Shown: positions 46,701 to 57,400 of the stretch, piece by piece | Layout: each line of letters begins with the position of its first letter | How positions within the stretch are numbered: the stretch's first letter is position 1 | Assembly: GCF_918797505.1 (NCBI RefSeq) | Contig: NC_092800.1 | Span: 9,016,631 to 9,080,630, forward strand | From: Bemisia tabaci | Taxonomy: Eukaryota; Arthropoda; Insecta; Hemiptera; Aleyrodidae | DNA length: 64,000 nucleotides | Direction: 5' to 3' | Program-made: the position numbers and the translations under genes | Notes under the pieces: generated by a model | What the model was told of the DNA's origin: nothing | What the model saw: only the letters and a program-made list of their open reading frames with translations | Database searches by the model: none

Positions 46701-49700
46701 AGAATGCTATCCATTTGATCCTACCGCAAAAAAATTTTCCGGAAGATCGGACAAATCTCAGAAAACTGGTGCATGCCAGGAAATAACAGCTGATGTTATT
46801 TTATGGATCAAGCAGTCAAGAGTACAGGGAAATTAACCAATGGTGTGCTTAAGAACTTTCTCATTTCCCAGATAAGAAAGTTTCTTGAGTCAAACATAAA
46901 AATCAACCCATTCAACCAATTTGAGTCTAGTCCAGTTGTTTCGGGTCTAAAAATGAGGCTAACAATGTTTTGGACTGGGTACCTACAGATCTAGCTATTA
47001 ATCCTTATTCCTCCTTTTGAATTGCTTTTTCTCTGAGGTCTTTGATGTTATTCTCTCTTATTTATTTATCTTATTCACTTGTTTAAATTAAATTGGTCTT
47101 TAACTTTTTCATTATTATTACTATAATATTCAGTAGCTTAAGCTCCAAATCGCTCACCAGATGGCGCAAGTTTACTTGCCGCCAGCAACCGCTTGCCTAA
47201 GTCTCGGGCTGGTTTTCACAACCTCTCTGAGCTTAGTAGCAGAAAATTCAGGAGGCTGCTCTGCATTGAGGATGGGTCCAACTAGACTCGAAACGCGTCT
47301 GCACTTGCCTTTCTGTATGGTCGTTACTAGTGTTGCACCAAACGGCATATCCCTTTCAGGGAAAATTGTGCGCATATGAGCTGTTTCCCTCTGTATTGAG
47401 ATTTCCAATTTTCTGGATTTTTTAACGCTTGTTGGCTAAAAAATTCCAACTTACTAGCTTGAGCTGTTGTAGTTTGACTTTTTGACTGTCATATTGTTAC
47501 TTTGTTACCTTTTAAGACATGCAGTCCATACTTTTATCGCTATCGTGTTTTTCTCATTGATATTATGGCAAATGATTTTCATACTCACTTTTCCGCATAA
47601 ATATCATACATTTGATGAGTTATGCCTAGTTGATTCCCAATTGCTAGACACCAGACACGGCCTCTTATACAAGGAGGAATGCCCTGCCACCATAACTGCT
47701 GTGCTTTCTTTGTGTTGCACCTGGAATGAATTATAGCGTTGGAGTGTAAAGTTTGAATACAATGATTTTTTCATAAGTAACAATAAATTGGCAGTTCAAT
47801 GTCTCAAAAATTAGAAATATGCAATCTTCATTAATCATTTTGGAAAATGGATAATCATTCGAAAAAAAGAATTTTAAATTTAATGAGAACTAATTAATTT
47901 GACTAAAGTAAAAATAAAGGTGAATTCTTGACTATGAATTCTGCAAGCTTAAGAATGAGGAGAGTTTTTAGTCTCACTCTTGTTGAAGGCCCCTTATCCC
48001 AAGATTTTTATCCTTTATTTTGCTCTTCGTATATCCTACGATACTGCCAAGCTAAGGAAGAACGCTGTATGTACATTTGAGAGTTGCCTGATTTCCTCTG
48101 ATAAAATGTTTATTTTGGATGGAAGTTACGCATATTTTTCCTGGAAATTTTCAGATATTTTAGATTAAACTACATACAACAATATGGTCTGAAAAATTGG
48201 AAAAAAAAATATTCATAACTTATCCAATAAATTTGTGTTTTATCAAAGGAATCTTAGCAACGTCTGAAGGCTAATACAGCGTTCTTCTTTTGCACAGCAG
48301 AATGCATAGATAGGAAGTTTCTGCACCCCTGGCTGTAAACACCACTTTGATACATTGAATATTATAGCCGTCATTAGTGCTATTTCGGAAAATGCCGAAG
48401 GTCAGTCTTTAGCTCAATTATTCAGAAGTGTTCATACTGAAAATTATACTTCAAAGCCTGGAAATGAGTTCAAAAGTATTATTTCAAATGTTTGACAATT
48501 TTTATTGTATCAATAACTTTGGTTAATTGGTGATGGTACTTGTGACTTCCGAGAGATGCTTTTTGGAAAGATAATCGTTAATGATTAATCAAGAGACTGA
48601 AATGTCAGTTTTCAAAGAATAAGCTACCAAAAGGTGAAAATTTAAAACTAATCAATTGTACTCAAGATGCATTGCGCTGAAGCAAAAAGTCCATCTAAAA
48701 AATTTGCAAAGTACTAGGGCTTCAGATGTGTTCAAATGCCATCTAATTTTATTCTCTTTCACCAGGCGCTGATATTTTTTTAAGCTCTTTCAATTGTTTC
48801 TTAGTTTGGATCCTTTACTTACTCACAGTCGGTCAATGCTTACGAAGAAGATGAAAACACTAAAAACGTGGTCCAAATACTGGAAGTAACAGGATGGATT
48901 TACATGGTCAGAACTTACATTTGATTCCAATTTGGAAGGATTTCTTGCGTCCAAAAGCGAGTCGCAGAAGCCAACTCATCCTCCGCCTTCAACTGAGCCT
49001 CCAACTGTCTTTTCCTGTCTTTTGCCTCTTTGAGCTCTGTAATAGATAGATATTTCAAAATAAAAATAGGTAAAATAATATGACTTTCAGTTATAGACTG
49101 TTTGGGTTTTCAATTAGAAAGGTATTGAAAACTCAATTCTAAGATAGCGAACTAGGTAGGCAGTGAGATTTTTTAATGAGGGGGATGGGGGAGGGAAAAC
49201 AAAATTCTTGATTTTGTCATTTCGTCCGTGTCTAGGTATTGGAAGAATGCGTGTTTCCGTTTGCAGCATTGCTGTTGGACCGTCACATTAACTCTTTAGA
49301 TAAAAAAATACTCAATGTTATTTCTTGCAAACTTACTTAATTACTACACCTCTGCAATTTTTCCCAACACCCTGGGTTTTTGCAAAGGTCAATATAAGTA
49401 ATGTGCTGATCAAAATATTGATATATTTTGGGATGTGTGCAAAAGTTGCTCTCTAGGTAGGTACAAGAATTGAAAATCTGAAAACTTTTGTAGGTACAAA
49501 AAAAATATATACTTGTATATTAAAAAAAACGTTCAGCCTCCACAACTTTTACTGCCTTTTCACAATTTGGTTGCAACCACGCAGACAAGAACAATTAGCA
49601 CCCTTGCTAAAGCATTTAGTGACAGAAAATTGAGGTGATTTCACAATTTTTCCATTGATAAATACTTTTGAAAAGGGTAGGTATTAAAATAATTTAATTT

Positions 49701-50739
49701 TGCCTTAATTTGGACTTAAGCACGTACCTTTTTTCTTGGCTGCTTGGATCATTTGCTCGTACTCCAATTTATGTTTCAGCTGTTCTGAGGGTGATTTGGC
49801 CGGTAAATTCGCTGGTCGATCTAATTGGATAAGGGCTGAACTACTGGCAACAATATTTTCATGACTCCGACTGCCTTGGGCAACATTTGGACTATTTTGA
49901 GTACTTACAGACGAATTAGATGCGAGACTAATACTGTCAACATTTGCCCATTCAAAACTTGTCACGGTTTTAGATGGTTTCCTGCCAAATATTTTCCATA
50001 AACTTGAGTCATCATTACTGTTGATTGATGCTTCGTCACCATCCTTCTCCGATTTCCAAGAAAAAACCCCTCGCTTGAAAAAGCTAGTTAACGTCTTGTG
50101 TTTCGGTTTGGAGTCTCCTTGATCATCTGATGCTATGCTGCAGCCACTTATGGAGCAGGAATCTCCACAGTCAAGTAAATTATGAGAGGACTGGTCGTCG
50201 TTTGTCAAGAGTGATGAGTCATTTTCTAACGCAGACAAGAGACCAGTGTTGGTTGCAGAAGTGCTGAGAGAATTCTCTACATTGGACCAAGAGATAGTTT
50301 CATTGTCGCAATGACTCTTCAAATCAATTTCTTCTAGGTTATCCAGATTTGAGATCGATACTTCTCTCTTGTGCAAGTCAGTTTTAGTGGGTGGTTTAAA
50401 GTCATTACTATTTATGTAATGTAGCTGGCGAGTTTTAGGGCTATATGCAAGCGGGATAGTTTCAAGGGCCTCAGACAACAAAACCGCACCATTTGTTTTC
50501 CTTGCGGACAAGTCAAGTGAAGATTGCGAATCATTACTTAGACATTTATTCTTGCCGTTTTGATTGATGTTATTCACATCATGGCGCATTATGATTGGGC
50601 TGTCAGGGCTGACAGCACAATCATGTCCGTTCAACAGGTCTGGCCTTTCTACATCTTCGACGGTCCTTGTCTCGGCATTCAAACACTGGCTATTTCTAGC
50701 ATTCTTTTGATGCCCATTGTACAGACTAAATTGAGCCAT
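43533..50739 (-). CDS. TBC1D12/TBC1D14-like Rab GTPase-activating protein (7 coding exons)
   Basis: Joining 50739-49728, 49036-48919, 47720-47589, 46591-46456, 45740-45540, 44833-44620 and 43738-43533 gives 2019 nt, or 672 residues, with phase kept at every GT-AG junction. Residues 1-340 are Ser/Asn-rich and probably disordered; about 345-375 form a Glu/Lys/Gln-rich helix. The TBC domain runs from about [15 protein letters not shown] (386-400) to about 630. It contains the arginine-finger motif ITLDISR (R456) and the glutamine-finger GYAQGM (Q492), so it should be catalytically active towards a Rab. In vertebrates TBC1D12/14 act on recycling endosomes and in autophagy (Rab11-linked). The human proteins are of similar length (about 690-775). 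The start chosen is the ATG at 50739 (GAA ATG G context); an upstream exon cannot be excluded. It is divergent from POLR1C. Orthology to TBC1D12 versus TBC1D14 is undecided, because insects usually have one gene. Confidence 0.9.
43887..44132. mobile_element. 4-bp-TSD MITE family, copy 9 (TBC intron 6)
   Basis: It starts CTGCCGTGCTAGGGAAAAAC and ends GTTTTTCCTAAAACACGGTGC. It is flanked by CATT on both sides. It lies within the intron between TBC exons 6 and 7. Confidence 0.8.
44620..44833 (-). CDS. TBC gene coding exon 6
   Basis: 214 nt, acceptor TTTGCAG and donor GTAAGC. It encodes [20 protein letters not shown], then [31 protein letters not shown] and RTALG. The DW...F...WD-F--DGEEF pattern is the conserved C-terminal half of TBC domains. 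Confidence 0.92.
45540..45740 (-). CDS. TBC gene coding exon 5 (glutamine finger)
   Basis: 201 nt in phase 0, acceptor TTCTCAG and donor GTACGT. It encodes [20 protein letters not shown], then [19 protein letters not shown]. The YxQ motif supplies the second catalytic finger. Confidence 0.92.
46456..46591 (-). CDS. TBC gene coding exon 4 (arginine finger)
   Basis: 136 nt, acceptor TTTCAG and donor GTATTT. It encodes [10 protein letters not shown]... to [18 protein letters not shown]. It carries the IxxDxxR motif that supplies the catalytic arginine in TBC GAPs. Confidence 0.9.
47161..47420. other. GC-richer unassigned segment in TBC intron 3
   Basis: This segment stands out from the AT-rich intron and is open on both strands (plus 47161-47379, minus 47172-47408). 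Neither translation resembles a family I know, and TBC splicing skips it. It may be a dispersed repeat fragment. Confidence 0.35.
47589..47720 (-). CDS. TBC gene coding exon 3 (start of TBC domain)
   Basis: 132 nt, acceptor TTCCAG and donor GTGAGT, encoding [20 protein letters not shown] and the following [11 protein letters not shown]. The exon is too short to stand out as an open frame. It was found by searching the complement for the WWQG-PP-RG-VW signature. Confidence 0.9.
48047..48300. mobile_element. 4-bp-TSD MITE family, copy 10 (TBC intron 2)
   Basis: It starts at about CTGCCAAGCTAAGGAAGAAC (within 48053-48072) and ends GTTCTTCTTTTGCACAGCAG. The 4-bp flanks (GATA/AATG) do not match, so the duplication has decayed. 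It lies in the intron between TBC exons 2 and 3. Confidence 0.7.
48919..49036 (-). CDS. TBC gene coding exon 2
   Basis: 118 nt, acceptor ATTACAG and donor GTAAGT. It encodes a charged helix ([20 protein letters not shown]) ending in [11 protein letters not shown]. The EILPNWN motif directly precedes the TBC domain in TBC1D12/14 proteins. Confidence 0.85.
49728..50739 (-). CDS. TBC gene coding exon 1 (N-terminal region)
   Basis: 1012 nt encoding residues 1-337 plus one base, ending ...QAAKKK before donor GTACGT. It is Ser/Asn-rich with few recognisable motifs, including a basic patch ([16 protein letters not shown]) and [12 protein letters not shown]. The frame stays open upstream without an ATG until a stop at 50812-50814. 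Confidence 0.8.
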
Positions 50740-51444
50740 TTCATGATGAAACACTCTAGACTTCCCAATGATAAAGGCAATTGTTGCAGGACACCTTCCT
50801 GAGCACTGTCTTCATTGTAAACGGTCAGCGAGGTAGGTAGGTGTGGCCACAAAAAGGAGTACAACCTTGACTCGGGTCTGAGAGCCTGAATCTCCTTGAG
50901 ACAAGAAGTGAGTCGTGCAGAAATTTTTCAACGCTTCACGGAAATGAAAAGGAGCAATCTTCGAAACAAAGGACGAAAAAAACTCAGACCAGATATTGAT
51001 AACACAAACTATTGAAATCGACTGCGCAGAAAATTGAGAAAATATGTGCACGCTGATGAAAACACTGGCGGAATAGACTTTTGCGAACGGTCACTTTCCT
51101 CTCATTTTATTAAGCGAAGTTCATGATGAAATAAACTGTATTTTTTTAACAGAAAGACAGAACTCGATAAATTCCACTAAAAGATGAAACGAAAATATTA
51201 TGATGCTACTTTCCATCAACCATCACAGAGCTGTCATCATCTTCACTCACCACTCATCATATTTTGAGGTTAGAAAGTTTGGATTGGATTTGTGATTCGT
51301 GATTCGTTATCATGGCCTAACGAGTGCACGTGCTCTTGAATACTTTTACAATTAATCTTTTTACTTTTTTAAGTTGTTGGAGTGTTTCTAAAAGTAAATA
51401 GTCCACTGCACATTTTCACCCATTTGTCTTTAAAACATCTGAAA
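50740..51444. promoter_or_regulatory. Divergent promoter region between the TBC gene and POLR1C
   Basis: 705 bp separate the two start codons, and the genes point away from each other. Both are expected to be broadly expressed. I see no strong TATA box and no exact TATCGATA (DRE) element, which fits dispersed housekeeping promoters. The 5' UTRs of both genes must lie here, unless upstream exons exist elsewhere. A shared or bidirectional promoter is inferred from spacing alone. Confidence 0.55.
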
Positions 51445-51492
51445 ATGGGGAAGAAAAACAAAGTAACTCTGAACGAGCACAATGTAACCAAT
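51445..51492 (+). CDS. POLR1C: POLR1C coding exon 1
   Basis: 48 nt encoding [16 protein letters not shown], phase 0, donor GTAAGT at 51493. The ATG context is GAAAATGG. This short N-terminus is the least conserved part. It was chosen because it is the only ATG exon that joins in frame to exon 2. Confidence 0.7.
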
Positions 51493-54400
51493 GTAAGTAC
51501 TTAACTATCTCTGCAGGTACTAACTTCTAAATTTAGATTTCATTAGAGTCGCCATGCATTAAAACACCACTGAAGTCAACCGTTGAATGAGGTATTCACA
51601 GCCTACATGTTCTGCATATATAAGTACAGAGTCATTATCTCAGTGGGATAGCTGGCGTCACTTTAGCGTTTTCCAGGTCCCTACTTCCCCGAGACTTCTG
51701 TGTGACGCCAGGTCACTTTTTTGATACACGGGTACCCGGCCATCCGATATAAACCAAGAAGATATGAATTACCACTTAATCCACACCGCCATTTTGCATC
51801 GAAAAAGTGACAGGAGCTTGGCAGCGTACACCGGGCTCGGAATTCGTCGAGCAGAACATGACGCCAGCTCTCCTATCTACAGTATGACTCTATGTATATA
51901 AGCTGTGGGGCATTCCTAGCCTCCTGTTTGTTAAGAGGGTGAACCAAACTGCATTTATTGACGCGTCGACTAACGGCAGAATCAAGGGTTGCGAGTGTTT
52001 TTTGAGATATATCGATACAAATAGACTACTCACTTATAGTAAGTAAGTAATAATATAGTAAGTATAGTAGTAAGTTTGACCAATTCAATTAGCCAAAGTC
52101 CTAACTAACGATAAAATGTAAGGAGCTCTGGTTTTTTCTAAAACAAATTGTATACGTAAGTGTCCCACAGAGAAAAGCGTGGAGCTGGAACCCTTCCCCT
52201 CTCCCTCTTACAGCATTTCTAGTCGCGTCACACACTGGTCTCAGAAGTAAGCACTTGGTCGAACAACCTTGAAAAGTGACTACATCGCCAGTCCAGTACA
52301 TCTATGTCTTAATAATGTGGGTTGGGGGTTTATCTCAACTTGTTTCTCACTCAGGTACATCAGACATGTAATGAAACGGAAATGTATTTATGCTTACTGT
52401 AAGCTCTCTCCTATGGGGGATGAAAGGTGGTCGTTGGGATGGATTAAAGAGTCTACCTAAATTACCTTTGTAATGCTTGAAGTAGCCACCTGCCCATGTT
52501 ATTAGAACTGGGAAGAAAAGAAGAGACAAATGTCACATCCAAAAATTGCACCATTCAACAGATACTTACATGCTAACCAATGGGCCAACTGATGATTGAT
52601 GCATCCAGACTGATGTGACTTTTATCTCTTCTTTTCTTTCCCCAGTCTTACCAACTTTACTTAGGCGATGATGGTCACCTTACTGTAATATTTCTCTGTG
52701 TGTTTCAGACGGCGGATGATTTCGAGGATCTCTCTTCGGACATGAAAGAAAATCTGAAAGACTTCAGAGATGTATGCACTCATCTTAATCTTATGAGTAA
52801 TTGTTTTGAAAACCCAAACAGATCATGACTTACAGTGTTCAAGAGAAGCTTCCAAAAAATTAATATTTGTGTGTGAAATGGTGAATATTGATGGCCATAG
52901 TGCGAAACCTCGTATCCAGGCTTGCAATGTTGCAGACTTGTTGTCACTATGTTTTTTTTTTTTTGGAAATCTAGTTGCCTCAACCTCTTAAAAATTTTCT
53001 GGATTCTTCCTCTCTGCCAGCAAATATTCTGAATCAATCTCTAACTATAGGTTTGACTTGTTTCTCTTCGAAATAATAAAATAAGAACAGAAATTTTGAA
53101 GCACTGCAATGGAGGTACATGGTTTGGTACTTGGGACATTGAATGATGTTCATCTCGATTTTTAATAATTTAACGGAACTGTGCTGCTGCTAGTAAGTTC
53201 AAATTTTAGATTTGCCCAAGAGATACACGTAAATTGTTTTGACTCAAGGACCTCACAGTTAGAGAAAAAACGGAGATTTCTACATTTGGTCTGTTTAGTT
53301 CTTTTACTTATGAAACAGAAAGTAAAGAAGTGGAATTTGAATTTCTCTTCATTATTTGATTAGATTTGATCCAATGAATCGTGTTTTATTTAACCTCAGT
53401 GTATTAACTTAAGTTCCAGTAAATTGTTTACCTCCGGCTCATGGGTATTACTTACTGTATGGGTTATTCTTTTTTTGCAGAAATTTCGTATCGACATTGT
53501 GAAGTATGACCATGAAAAGTTTGAATTTGATATGATTGGTATTCCCCCAGCCATTGCAAATGCTGTTAGAAGAGTGCTGATTTCTGATGTAAGTAGTGTT
53601 TTCTTACGCTTTTTCAAAATCACAAATATAGTTTTAATTCATTTAAATAGAGTACGAGGGGCGTTCAATAAGTAAGTATCCCCCCTCTCTAAAATCCATA
53701 AGAATGGACCAATTTTAAAAAAATTGGGCTCAAAATCTTCCTTAGGATATTTTGAGTTCAACAAAACAAACTGCAACAAAATCGGACTATGTGCGGCCGA
53801 ACGCGAGCCGTTTGAACGCGCCGAGGTGCTCGACGCTCCCGCCGAATCTGCGAGGATTTGAAGTCCGCTACAGGAGAAGAGCTTCTCTGCCAAAGCCTCA
53901 GTCGTTCATCACTGACGAAAAATCAAAGAAATTTTTGTAGAATAAGGGGCTTACCTCACTTCTCCACATAACCAGCTCGATCCAAGTAAGTCTGATACTG
54001 AGACTAAGACTAGGAGAACAGCTTTTGGATGCCTCGTGCGTGGAAGTCTTTCAGCTGACCGCGGATGAAAGAGTGGACGGCTTGTTTGACCTCTTCTACT
54101 GATTCAAAATTAACTCCTCCGAGTTCAGATTTCAGATACGATAATAAATGGCAAACCAGACCACCATTTATTCCCGTTCCTGAAATCTGAACTTGAAGGA
54201 GTTAATTTTGAATCAGTGGAAGAGGTCAAACAAGCCGTCCACTCTTTCATCCGCGGTCACGCTGAAAGACTTCCACGCACGAGGCATCCAAAAGCTGTTC
54301 TCTTAGTCTTAGTCTCAGTATCAGACTTGCTTGGATCGAGCTGGTTATGTGGAGAAGTGAGGTAAGCCCCTTATTCTACAAAAATTTCTTTGATTTTTCG

Positions 54401-57400
54401 TCAGTGATGAATGACTGAGGCTTTGGTAGAGAAGCTCTTCTCCTGTAGCGGACTTCAAATCCTCGCAGACTCGGCGGGAGCGTCGAGCACCTCGGCGCGT
54501 TCAAACGGCTCGCGTTCGGCCGCACATAGTCCGATTTTGTTGCGATTTGTTTTGTTGAACTCAAAATATCCTAAGGAAGATTTTGAGCCCAATTTTTTTA
54601 AAATTGGTCCATTCTTATGGATTTTAGAGAGGGGGGATACTTACTTATTGAACGCCCCTCGTAATAGTAATGATAATATAATAACAGGGTGTCTAGCATC
54701 AGAATTTTCCCGATTTCATCAGGATTTGAGGAAAAATTGGTCCTAAAATCGAGATTTGAGAAAATTCGGCTGTCTCCTCATTTTCAGTTAATTATCCACT
54801 ATCTGTTCGCTATTGTTTCTTCACTAAAAATCAGGATTTGGAAAAATTATGCAATCAAGATTTAGCAGTTAGAAATTAGGATTACCCAAAATGAAAAAAA
54901 AGAACTTGACATCCTGAATAATGTTATGACCATAATGACTTAAAGATTAGCAACAAATTATTGGATCTTTATAAGCACCAAGTTTCTGCGTCCAATACTG
55001 AACATTTGAAAGCTGCAAAATTTCTATTAAGTACATTACAAGCATAATAGATTGCATCCTAAGAAGCTTTTAAGTTCTCTTTTTAAGTTTTCAGAAAATG
55101 TTATTTGCTACTTAATCAGCCGGTACATCTTTGAGTTTCAAGGGAAAATATTTGTGACTTTCTTCCAAAATAAATATCACATCTGAGAAAATAGAGCAGC
55201 ATGAGTACCTTTTTTTCTACCTGCGCAGGATACAAAATTTAGTATCCTTTGTGTACAGCAAGAAAGGCAAAGTTATTTGAAGTAGGCTTTAGAGCTACGA
55301 ATGTGAATACTTCTAAGTGAAGGTTGCTGAGTAATGGGGGAAATACTGTAGGAGTATACAATCTTGCTGAATGCATATCAGTCACACACTTAAAAATAAT
55401 TTTCATCAGCTATATGTATTTTTCTCCTCTAAAAGGCCAGTAGGTTATGAAGGATGAAGTGAGGTCTGAAAGAAATATCTATAAATTAGATTTTTTGCCC
55501 ACACTGAATTCTCCTCAAATTATTTTCTCACTCACATTGTAAAAAATCTCAGTCACATACATTTTTCTGTTCTGGCCCACCACTAGTTGGTGGAGAAGGC
55601 ACCTATGCATAAATTAAATAAAAATATTCACTAACTTGCTCAGTCTCAGTGGTGTAGTGGTCAAGGCAGTTCGCTGCCAACACTGAGGTCCCAGGTTCAA
55701 TCCCTGAGGTGACGGATATTTAAGGACAGTGACCGTGGTCCATCCTGACCGTGGATGACTATTCCACTCCAATACCCTGACCCTTCGAGGTAACAGGGTG
55801 CAGGAGGGACATAGTCACCCAGTAAGTAATCCGTCTGCATTGTTTAACTGGGTTGTGAAAAATTGGTGATCACTCGTAGTGTGCGCGACTGCCAGCGCTA
55901 CCTATCAGTGGAGATTGTAACAACACAGTCCTACTTGGCATGGCTGTGCGCCGAAAATCCGTGCTCTGCAGCGTCTGCCACAGTCTGTGATAAGATGTAC
56001 TGTTGGCTATCAGACGGCCGCGGAGCCTTGCGGGAATATAGAGGTTACACAATGTGTCAATAGCACTAAGTTAAGGAGCACAGTCCAACTTAGGGCTGCA
56101 CAACAGCAGTTGCCAGTTGCCTTGGCCCCTTGAGGGCGCCTCGCGGGTAGGCCCAGCCTTACTTACTATTCATGAACTTAATCCCACCATGGCACTGTAG
56201 CAGCTGTTTTTATGGCCCCCATTTGCTTCTTTTTTTTCTTTTATTATCTTGAGTTTGCTGATATCTTGTCATGTTATAGATTTAACTCACTTTCCTCTGT
56301 TTACTTTCAGGTGCCCACCATGGCTATCGATAGGGTTCATATGCTCAACAACACATCATTAATGCAAGATGAAGTGTTAGCTCACCGCTTAGGTTTAATA
56401 CCTTTGAAAGCTGATCCTAGGCTGTTCGAATACAGAACTGAAGGTGTGTGAATTACACTTTTGTCTCCTCACATAAGCATGAAATCATTAATGTTTGAGG
56501 CGGTAGCATTTGTAAGGATGTTCACACCTAACCTCCAGTGGCGTGGCGTGAATTGCGATGTATCGATTGTTATGCCATTTAAACCTATGTAAAAGGATCG
56601 ATAAAAAGGGTGTTCGCAGCGAACACCTTAATAATTGATTCTTTACCATAGGTTTAAATGGCGAAACCATCGATACATCGCAATTCACGCCACGCCACTG
56701 CTAACCTCAGTGGTAGTATGTATTAACGTGGAATGCTGGTAACACAGAGCCAAGTTGGGGGAGAAACTGACCGAGAAAATTCAAGAAATTTTTATGATTG
56801 TCCGAGATTTTTCGTAAGGAACGAAGGCGTCCAGTTTTTTTAAATATCTTCGTATTAACTTGTATCCATGATGAAACTACCAGACCACATATTTTGTTTG
56901 CGGAGTTTACAAAGCCCTGCTCCCATTTTATTTGTTGTTGGTGAACAAATCAGTATCATTTCCTGACATTTCCAGAGTTTTCTTCGCATGAAAAAGAAAG
57001 AACACAAAAGTTTTCAAAAATGGGCCTGTCGCAATCTTTTGCTAGAGCAAAAATAAGATTTGTTTCGTATAGATAATGCCTCAAAAATCACGATGAGTCT
57101 TCGGCAAAGTCTGAAATGCACTCATAACTTCACAATCTGCGTAAGAAATTTGCGGGTTTTTTTTTTTGAGCTTCCCACTCACACGATCCCCCCCGAGCTT
57201 CCCGACGCGCCGGCACAGGTGAACATTTTGTTAGAGGAGTCTCTCCATCATCAGCAATATTCATCATGGCCGACGCTTCCGCAGTTCTGCGCGTAATTCG
57301 AGTAGAGTTCACAGTCAATCAGGAAAATATGAATGTAAACACGCCGATTGTTATCTGGTCTTATCCTGGTTGGGTGTAATCTCGTCCCATCACACGTGTT

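Noticed and set aside
53752..54564. Two identical-looking 62-codon frames beginning MSSTKQ on opposite strands
   Set aside because: They are the two arms of the mariner inverted dimer and lie in its non-coding 3' region.
55640..55715. tRNA gene
   Set aside because: A and B boxes are present, but the acceptor stem does not close and a long non-tRNA body follows. A SINE head explains it better.
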